This document shows positions 1-6,859 of a stretch of DNA of 13,816 nucleotides, piece by piece. The notes under the pieces are model-generated. The model ran no database searches, was not told where the DNA came from, and worked only from the letters and a program-made list of their open reading frames with translations. Position 1 is the stretch's first letter, and each line of letters starts with the position of its first letter. The stretch lies in assembly GCA_017882065.1 (NCBI GenBank), contig JADGQD010000033.1:1-13816 (forward strand). Direction: 5' to 3'. A program made the translations under genes and the position numbers. The stretch comes from Anaerolineales bacterium (GTDB lineage: Bacteria; Chloroflexota; Anaerolineae; Anaerolineales; Villigracilaceae).

Positions 1-1303
1 GCGGTAAGCGCAAGGAGACATCACCTTCGTTCAAGTTATATTTCAGGGCAGCTACCTTGAGTGCTGCCTCGGTCTGATCACCCAGGCTAGTCCAGGTGGA
101 GCGTTCCGGTGTTGGCGGATTGATACGGGCATTGTTACAGCACAGAGCCGCTTCCAGCAGGGCAAGCAGGTCTTTTTCGAATAGTTTATCCACCGGAATG
201 GGCGTGAATTGACCTTTTGGTTCGTAGCCTACTCCCGTGACCTGGAGCTTGTGGCGCGCCACCCAGACTTCACGCACAGTCATCTGGTTTTGGGTCAGCG
301 TGCCGCTTTTGTCGGTACAGATGACCGAGACATTGCCCAGTGTCTCGACTACGTTCAGCCGTTTGGCTAATACACCGCGTCCGGCCAGTCGTTGCACGGC
401 AATCGCCAGCGAAAGTGTCAGCGTGGCAGGCAGGCCTTCCGGTGTCAAAGCAACGATGGTACCCAGAGCGAGCAGCAGCGGGTTGGCGTAATGGCTGCTG
501 ACATGCGGCTCATAATTGGCAAGGGCCCAGACGATGCCGCCGATTACCACTGCCACCCAGGTAAGGATTTTTCCCAGACGTTCGAGTTCTTTCTGGAACC
601 TGGAAGGCTCTTCCTGAACAGTCTGGGTCAGGTGGGCGATACGGCCGAACTGGGTTAACATGCCGGTGGCATAGACAACGGCCTTGCCTGTACCGGATGC
701 CACCGATGTCCCGGCGAAGATCAGGTTGGGACGTTCCAAGTCGCTGATATTGGGAAGAATAGATGCTTCGGCTGTTTTGCGAGCTGCAACAGCCTCACCG
801 GTCAGGGATGCATTATTGACCCGCAACCCATACTCCTCGACGACGCGAGCATCTGCGGCGATGTTATCGCCCTCGGCCAGGATCAGCATGTCACCCGGAA
901 CGACCTCGCTGGCCGGGATATGGGTTTCCGTCCGGTTTCGGGTGACGTGCGCATAAGCCGGAAGCAGGTGACGCAGCTTTTCAATGGCTTGTTCGGCGCG
1001 GTACTCACGCCAGTAGGAAAAAACACTGCTGGTAATGGTCAGGAGCAGGATGACAATCGTCAGTGTCCAATCCTTTTGCCAGAAACTGATCAGTACAGAT
1101 AGGAACATCAGTAGGATGAAAGGGTGGCGGACTTGATGGACGAACCTCTGCCATTTTGGCTGGCGCGGCTGTTCAGAAAGAACGTTGTCCCCGTAAAGCG
1201 ACCGGCGCGACTCTGCCTCGGCTGAAGGCAGGCCGTTCGGGGAAGTCTCCAGGGATTGGAATACTTCCGGGACGCGCAAGCTGTGGATAGGTGCTGAACT
1301 CAT
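1..1303 (-). CDS. P-type cation-transporting ATPase, N-terminal part (runs off left edge)
   Basis: This is a membrane ATPase that pumps a cation through a phospho-aspartate intermediate; 434 codons are visible without a stop and the C-terminus lies outside the window. A cation-ATPase N-terminal region covers about residues 5-75. Membrane segments lie near 61-75 and 80-97. The actuator loop carries SLTGEA (166-171), and the M4 motif TPEGLPA (287-293) is of the type II (Ca2+/Na+/K+-like) kind. The phosphorylation site is DKSGTLT at 331-337, with D331 the predicted phosphate acceptor. Ser replaces the usual Thr in DKTGT, and Ala the usual Ser in TGES. No heavy-metal-binding domain is present at the N-terminus, which argues against a type IB copper or zinc pump. 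The ion cannot be read from this half. The ATG at 1303 has no Shine-Dalgarno sequence and sits directly behind a terminator-like hairpin; no other in-frame start fits better. It follows a KimA/Kup-like permease gene. Confidence 0.93.
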   Translation of the reverse strand, partial: MSSAPIHSLRVPEVFQSLETSPNGLPSAEAESRRSLYGDNVLSEQPRQPKWQRFVHQVRHPFILLMFLSVLISFWQKDWTLTIVILLLTITSSVFSYWREYRAEQAIEKLRHLLPAYAHVTRNRTETHIPASEVVPGDMLILAEGDNIAADARVVEEYGLRVNNASLTGEAVAARKTAEASILPNISDLERPNLIFAGTSVASGTGKAVVYATGMLTQFGRIAHLTQTVQEEPSRFQKELERLGKILTWVAVVIGGIVWALANYEPHVSSHYANPLLLALGTIVALTPEGLPATLTLSLAIAVQRLAGRGVLAKRLNVVETLGNVSVICTDKSGTLTQNQMTVREVWVARHKLQVTGVGYEPKGQFTPIPVDKLFEKDLLALLEAALCCNNARINPPTPERSTWTSLGDQTEAALKVAALKYNLNEGDVSLRLP

Positions 1304-1306
1304 AGG

Positions 1307-1342
1307 AAAAAAGCAGGAGACGATCTTCTGACGCTCGCCTCC
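1307..1342 (-). terminator. Terminator-like hairpin between permease and ATPase genes
   Basis: Read on the minus strand, GGAGGCGA (1342-1335) pairs with TCGTCTCC (1323-1316): eight pairs with one G-T wobble and an 11-base loop. A run of six T follows at 1312-1307 after a short TGC. This is the layout of an intrinsic terminator, 9 bases after the permease stop codon and only a few bases before the ATPase ATG at 1303. It would uncouple the ATPase from the upstream genes, or control read-through into it. Confidence 0.6.
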
Positions 1343-1350
1343 CGTGTATT

Positions 1351-3201
1351 TTATTCTTTTTTGCCTTCTTCGTCACCGGGAGCGGTTTCTTTGGGCACAC
1401 CGCCGACCTTTGGTTTGCGTTTTGGCTTCCGTTGCAGATATTGATCCAGAAGAGAGGGCGCTTCCGGATGGTCGGAATGGATGGCGTGATCGTAATCGCC
1501 GGCTTTAATAGGGTCCGGTTCATAGCGTACCGGGCGGCGTACACCAAACAGTTCAAAGAAGTGGGTTACCACCACAAGCATTCGTTCGCGCAACGAATGG
1601 CGATACTCCTGCATCTTGAGAGACTGCCACTCCACGATGGATGCCATTGAACCTTGCACGCGCGCTTTTTCCCGTACAATGCGGTAGATTTGCTTAGGAT
1701 CGCGGTAGCCGATGGGAGAAATCAAAAGTAAATTGGCGGCCAGCACTAACACACTGAATGTAATCAGCACCACCCAGCCGCCTTCGGTCCATTTCCCAAC
1801 AATTTGCCCAACAAAGACAAATCCTGAAAGGACACCGGCGATGGTGGCTCCCAGGCTACCCCAGAAACGTTTAGTACCGGTGGTAGTCTGACGGACGTGG
1901 CGGCTGATGGCAAACCCCATAACCATGATAGGCATGAAGACTCCAATGCCGTAGTAAGGTACAGCAGCGCTGGTATTTCCGCGTACCAGAAATTGGATAA
2001 TAACCGCTACAATAAAACCAGCGGTCACCGAGCGTGTAAATGTTCCCTGTGGATTGCGGTAAACGACAATTTCAGGGATTTCGCCTATTGCCACGTCGCG
2101 CCAGGCGGTTGCCTGCAGGTCTTGGAAAGCGGTCATGGATGCAGAGGCTAAAAGGGCTACTGCCAGGATTTGATAAGTCCAGTATAGAATAGTGCCTCCC
2201 GGGAGTTGGTTAAAACCGATAAACGAAAGGTTACCAACCAAGCTACGTCCCAACGTGCTATCGAACACGTTGAAGTGAACCGCGAAGTAAGCCAGTAAAG
2301 TTGTCGTGATGCCACCATAAAACAAGAACGAGGTCTGCACCATACGACCGATGCCGGATTTCCCGCCATAGAATTCCCAAAGGGCTTTCAGTTTTGGAAG
2401 ATATTTTTTGCCCCATTTGACCAGGGCAAAATCCTCGTTGATAACAAACTGGATGCCGTTCGACATAGCTTCCAGGCCAGAAAGAGCCACCAGACCTTTC
2501 ATCGAAGCCGTGAGCATGTGGTACATTGCCTGTAATAATGTTGGTGTTGTGACCTGTTCGGTGTAGGGTGCCGCGGCGACACCCCGGTATTTTGCGATGA
2601 ATAATCCAATTGCCATTATGATAGTCAGCATGATGAAAACCCCTAAAAGCGTGAAGACCACCCGCGCCGATTCGCCGCGTCCGCGGATGGTCAGGTACCA
2701 GGTTATGGCAGCCAACCCCGCACCAATCAAGAAACGCCAGACCCAAAAAATGCTATACCATTGTCCGAGAGATAGCAACTGATCCACTCCCGAAAGCGTG
2801 GAAACCACAATCGTAAAGACATAATCTTGAATCAAGACTACGGCGACCACCAGGCTGATGCCTGGCACTAGATAGCGCATGGAAGCTGTATACGAACCAC
2901 CGCCTTCGTTGAATACACCTAAAGAATACATGTAAAGAAAACCAAATATCGCATTGGCGAGTGCAATAACCAGTACAGCGACCCAGGCATATTTCTGCAA
3001 ACCGTAAGGGTGCAGAGCGCTCATCATTTCCCCGGTGGCGTAGAAATAAGAAGTGAAATAGTCCACTCCAAAGAGCGCCACCGCAGCCAACAAGCCGATT
3101 TGCCCGGCTCCATGGATATGAGCACTCTCTGCCTTCTCCACAGGTGCGGCTTTGAAGGCCAGAAAAGCGATAATTATAAGTAGTCCAATAGAGAAAAACA
3201 T
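1351..3201 (-). CDS. APC-superfamily permease, KimA/Kup-like
   Basis: This is a 616-residue multi-spanning inner-membrane transporter. Hydrophobic segments run from the first residues to about 515, followed by a charged cytoplasmic tail ending in lysine-rich and acidic runs. The first APC-type helix region (GVDYFTSYFYATGE, 45-58) and the loop EGGGSY (99-104) resemble APC members of the KimA/Kup group, which take up potassium, more than classical amino-acid permeases. Amino acids remain possible substrates. An additional N-terminal helix (2-17) precedes the usual first helix and could be a membrane anchor. No universal-stress domain is visible in the tail. The start at 3201 is supported by AAAAGGA just upstream. 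The gene begins 25 bases after the unknown-function gene and probably shares its transcript. Assignment to the APC superfamily is firm; the substrate is inferred. Confidence 0.85.
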   Translation of the reverse strand: MFFSIGLLIIIAFLAFKAAPVEKAESAHIHGAGQIGLLAAVALFGVDYFTSYFYATGEMMSALHPYGLQKYAWVAVLVIALANAIFGFLYMYSLGVFNEGGGSYTASMRYLVPGISLVVAVVLIQDYVFTIVVSTLSGVDQLLSLGQWYSIFWVWRFLIGAGLAAITWYLTIRGRGESARVVFTLLGVFIMLTIIMAIGLFIAKYRGVAAAPYTEQVTTPTLLQAMYHMLTASMKGLVALSGLEAMSNGIQFVINEDFALVKWGKKYLPKLKALWEFYGGKSGIGRMVQTSFLFYGGITTTLLAYFAVHFNVFDSTLGRSLVGNLSFIGFNQLPGGTILYWTYQILAVALLASASMTAFQDLQATAWRDVAIGEIPEIVVYRNPQGTFTRSVTAGFIVAVIIQFLVRGNTSAAVPYYGIGVFMPIMVMGFAISRHVRQTTTGTKRFWGSLGATIAGVLSGFVFVGQIVGKWTEGGWVVLITFSVLVLAANLLLISPIGYRDPKQIYRIVREKARVQGSMASIVEWQSLKMQEYRHSLRERMLVVVTHFFELFGVRRPVRYEPDPIKAGDYDHAIHSDHPEAPSLLDQYLQRKPKRKPKVGGVPKETAPGDEEGKKE

Positions 3202-3226
3202 TTTCCTTTTACCTGATCGAGATTAA

Positions 3227-4333
3227 TTACTCGTTGGAAGACCTAAAAGAATCTCCGAGTATCTGGAGTTCTGCCAGCAAATGCCTGCGGGTAGAAACAC
3301 TGAAACGGGTATCCTGGGCAATCTTGGCTTGTTCGTCAAGGACCGCGCGTACCACAAACGCCGGGACGAACATGATTCTCCCGGCAGGGATGACAACAAA
3401 ATTGTGCGTCTCGATGCGGAGGGCCTGGTCGTCAAAGTATGGCAGGCGCAGGCTCAACCCACGGTTGAGACTCTGCTCGGCAGCCCGCTTTTTGATGACG
3501 CTAATAACCTCACTCGTAAGATGATTGGCCAGCGCCCGGCCCTGGTTGACCAGTTGACCGAGCATCCCATCGCGTTTCTTTTCAAACTCCTCGTCGGCAA
3601 CCATGTAAGGTGCCAACGAACGGGCCGCAAAAAGGACATTCAGGAAATGCTGCATCGAAGCGATATGTGCTTCGGCTTCCTTGACGGTATTGACCAGCAG
3701 CTCGCCTTTATCGCCGAACGCCACCCATTGCGGCAGGTAGAAGCGCCGCGCTGCAGGTACGTACGGGACCTGGAGACTGCCGCGGCCATCCTCAGCATTC
3801 CCTTCTTCCGCGATCGCGTCCGTGGAGGCGGTAATTGCCGATTCCTGCTCGGTCCCATCGCTCACCGGAATGGACGGGATGTCGCCTTCCTCGGCTGGTG
3901 CGTACGCGACGATTCTGCCAGATGGCAGCATATTGCGGACCATGTGAGTTGCCGATGCAAAGCGGATCAGACTCGTGGCGATGACAATTGCCTGGTCGCT
4001 GGACTGTTCCATTTCGGTCAGCCGTTGCCGCAATGTACCATGGACATCCCGCCGGGCCAGCTTATCGGCGACACCGCCCACACGTTGTTCGCGAATTGCC
4101 TGCTGAACGGCGATAGGCTCAGTGCCTTTTGCTGCAATGACCCGATCCGGGAGCGTGAAGCGGACGCGCTGCGCCCGTTCGGCATAGGCTTCCGCGATCT
4201 GGCGCGCCTGTGCTTCGAGGAAACGTTGGACGATGGGCAGTTGGGCGTCAAAGAGAGCATTTTGACGTTCGAATTCCAGGCGCAATTGATTTGCGGGAGT
4301 ACTGCCGTTATTTATATAAGGATTATTTGCCAT
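3227..4333 (-). CDS. Conserved-looking helical protein of unknown function (368 aa)
   Basis: I do not recognise this family. The product looks soluble: no signal peptide and no membrane segment. Residues 14-60 form a charged amphipathic helix region rich in Glu, Gln, Arg and Ala, likely coiled coil. An acidic, low-complexity linker at about 145-185 separates the N-terminal half from a C-terminal half of more ordinary composition (about 190-360, with LPYFDD and a hydrophobic VIPAGRIMFVPAFVV stretch). No catalytic motif or cysteine cluster is visible. The start is supported by AGGA seven bases upstream and by a candidate promoter at 4392-4365. It is the first gene of the block that continues with the permease and perhaps the ATPase, so an accessory role in ion transport or envelope function is possible but only suggested by position. 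A long opposite-strand frame covers it; I regard that one as spurious. Confidence 0.8.
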   Translation of the reverse strand: MANNPYINNGSTPANQLRLEFERQNALFDAQLPIVQRFLEAQARQIAEAYAERAQRVRFTLPDRVIAAKGTEPIAVQQAIREQRVGGVADKLARRDVHGTLRQRLTEMEQSSDQAIVIATSLIRFASATHMVRNMLPSGRIVAYAPAEEGDIPSIPVSDGTEQESAITASTDAIAEEGNAEDGRGSLQVPYVPAARRFYLPQWVAFGDKGELLVNTVKEAEAHIASMQHFLNVLFAARSLAPYMVADEEFEKKRDGMLGQLVNQGRALANHLTSEVISVIKKRAAEQSLNRGLSLRLPYFDDQALRIETHNFVVIPAGRIMFVPAFVVRAVLDEQAKIAQDTRFSVSTRRHLLAELQILGDSFRSSNE

Positions 4334-4364
4334 AGTTTCATCCTATTTGAGACACAAGGCGGAA

Positions 4365-4392
4365 ATCGTACTACTGAATTTGGTCTTGTCAA
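4365..4392 (-). promoter_or_regulatory. Candidate sigma-70-type promoter for the transport block
   Basis: On the minus strand, TTGACA (4392-4387, full match to the -35 consensus) is followed after 16 bases by TACGAT (4370-4365, four of six matches to the -10). Transcription would begin near 4358, leaving a leader of about 25 bases before the ATG at 4333. An 8-bp inverted repeat lies immediately upstream. The assignment rests on consensus matching only. Confidence 0.5.
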
Positions 4393-4400
4393 GCCCGGGT

Positions 4401-4421
4401 AACGAGGCGCATGGCCTCGTT
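4401..4421. repeat. Perfect 8-bp inverted repeat upstream of the -35 box
   Basis: AACGAGGC (4401-4408) and GCCTCGTT (4414-4421) are perfect inverted repeats around a 5-base loop. The repeat lies between the end of the LLM oxidoreductase gene (4456) and the -35 element at 4392. On the minus strand it lacks a T-tract, so it is a poor intrinsic terminator for the LLM gene. A regulator-binding site or a weak or Rho-assisted terminator are the alternatives. Confidence 0.45.
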
Positions 4422-4455
4422 GCTAAATATTTTAACGGATTATAACCCGCGTGGC

Positions 4456-5454
<999 letters not shown>

Positions 5455-5486
5455 TTCATCCATCCTTCTACCAATAAATATTAGTT

Positions 5487-5513
5487 ATCCTCCCATGGGT
5501 TTCTCGGGAGGAT
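5487..5513. repeat. Inter-gene hairpin between amidohydrolase and LLM genes
   Basis: ATCCTCCC (5487-5494) and GGGAGGAT (5506-5513) form a perfect 8-bp stem with an 11-base loop, inside the 57-base gap after the amidohydrolase stop. On the transcript it is followed by an A/T-rich stretch without a real T-tract. It could protect RNA ends, attenuate transcription or set unequal expression of the two genes; the sequence alone does not decide. Confidence 0.45.
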
Positions 5514-5520
5514 TGGTTTA

Positions 5521-6849
5521 CTAGAGTTCCTGAAGCCGCTTCCACATCTGCGGGGCAAGTTCGCGCGAGCGGGCGGCGAGCCGTTCTTCGTCCATGCTTA
5601 TGATTTTCTTACCTTTCATCAGGATCTTCCCGCTGCAGACCGTCGTGTCGACCGTCGCGTCCACCAGGCCGAAGATGAGATGCCCGAGGAAGTTGGCCTC
5701 GCTGAGTGGGGTGGGGGGCTGGTAGTCGAGGATGGCGAGGTCGGCGGGACGGCTCTCGGCGATCTCTCCCAGCTGCAGGCCAAACTGGCGCTCGGCGATC
5801 TGGGCGTTGTTCTGGAGCAGGAGTTGGGGAGCTTCCAGGAACGCCACACGCGGGTCATGGTTCGCCAGGCGGTGGAGCAGGTAGGCGCAACGCATCTGGA
5901 CGAGCATGTCCGAGCCCATGCCGTCAGTGCCTAGGCCGACCAGGACGCCTTTCTTCAGCAATTTGAGCAGCGGCGTGACCCCGACAGCGTTATTCATGTT
6001 CGACTCGGGGTTGTGGACAACGGCGGTCTTCGTCGCAGCGAGGATGTCCATCTCGGAATCGTCAATGTGGACGCAGTGGACGAAAATGGACTTTTCCCCG
6101 GTCAGGCCCAGCTTGTCCAGGCGCTTGACCGTGGGCATATTGTATTTGGCGAGCGAGTCCTCACGGTCAGCGGTATCCTCGGCCACGTGAATGTGGCAGC
6201 CGACACCGGCATCCCTGGCGATGCCGACGCACTGCTCGAGAGTCGCATCCGACAGGGTGAACGAGGCGTGCAGGCCCATCATGGCCGCGATCTGGCCGTC
6301 GCCTTTGCCAATCTTCTTGATGAAGCGCTCGTTTTCGGCCACGCCGCCGCCGGGGATGTTACGGTCGGAGACCTCGTAGCACAGCGAGGCGCGGAGGCCC
6401 GCCTGGCGGACGGCGTTTTCGATCAGGTCGAGCGAGCCGTCCCGCATGCACGGGGAGGCGTGGTGGTCGATGACAGTCGTCGTCCCGTTGCGGATGCAGT
6501 CGATAAGGGGCAGTTGCGCGGAAAGGGTGATGTCTTCCGCATCCAGCGCCCGGTCCACTTTCCACCACAGCCGCTTGAGGATCTGGACGAAGTTGGCCGC
6601 CGGCTCCCCGGGGATGGACATGCCGCGCGCCATGGTCGAATAGAAGTGGTGGTGGGTGCAGATGAAGCCGGGGAGGACGATCTGCCCGGAGCAGTCGACG
6701 GATTCGGCCTTCGGGAAGCGGCGCTTCATCTCGGCTGAATCGCCCACCGCCGTGACCAGTTCCCCGTCGGTGACGACTGTCGCGTTCCACAGGACGCGGT
6801 TCTTTTCTCCCAGCGTGACGACAATCCCGTTCTCGAAACGAGTGGTCAT
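5521..6849 (-). CDS. ssnA: SsnA-like metal-dependent amidohydrolase / aminohydrolase
   Basis: This 442-residue cytoplasmic hydrolase belongs to the amidohydrolase superfamily, in the branch with guanine/atrazine-type deaminases and SsnA. A small N-terminal beta-domain leads into LPGFICTHHHFYSTM. The metal ligands can be followed: H66 and H68 in the HxH motif, H221 with E224 in HVAED, H261 in HCVHID, and D309 in GTDGMGSD, so the active site looks intact. Family members deaminate or hydrolyse cyclic C-N bonds of purines, triazines and related rings. SsnA itself is found next to ygfK in purine-degradation clusters. The substrate here is not known. The start is supported by AGGAG seven bases upstream, which overlaps the stop region of the preceding oxidoreductase gene (10-base gap), so the two are almost surely co-expressed. 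Confidence 0.83.
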   Translation of the reverse strand: MTTRFENGIVVTLGEKNRVLWNATVVTDGELVTAVGDSAEMKRRFPKAESVDCSGQIVLPGFICTHHHFYSTMARGMSIPGEPAANFVQILKRLWWKVDRALDAEDITLSAQLPLIDCIRNGTTTVIDHHASPCMRDGSLDLIENAVRQAGLRASLCYEVSDRNIPGGGVAENERFIKKIGKGDGQIAAMMGLHASFTLSDATLEQCVGIARDAGVGCHIHVAEDTADREDSLAKYNMPTVKRLDKLGLTGEKSIFVHCVHIDDSEMDILAATKTAVVHNPESNMNNAVGVTPLLKLLKKGVLVGLGTDGMGSDMLVQMRCAYLLHRLANHDPRVAFLEAPQLLLQNNAQIAERQFGLQLGEIAESRPADLAILDYQPPTPLSEANFLGHLIFGLVDATVDTTVCSGKILMKGKKIISMDEERLAARSRELAPQMWKRLQEL

Positions 6850-6859
6850 GGTTCGTCTC

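Noticed and set aside
1173..1556. Minus-strand frame of 127 codons spanning the permease 3' end and ATPase 5' end
   Set aside because: It overlaps two well-supported genes in another frame and has no family features.
3281..4402. Plus-strand open frame of 373 codons lying over the unknown-function gene
   Set aside because: It has no ribosome-binding site, starts inside the other gene and has Cys/His/Arg-rich composition typical of antisense frames. The minus-strand gene has a promoter, a Shine-Dalgarno and operon spacing.
4430..4445. TATAAT-like sequence on the minus strand just after the LLM gene
   Set aside because: No -35-like hexamer lies at proper distance, and a better promoter is present at 4392-4365.
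6013..6738. Plus-strand open frame of 241 codons
   Set aside because: It lies wholly opposite the amidohydrolase gene, whose metal ligands and family motifs are intact. It is an antisense shadow caused by GC-rich third positions.
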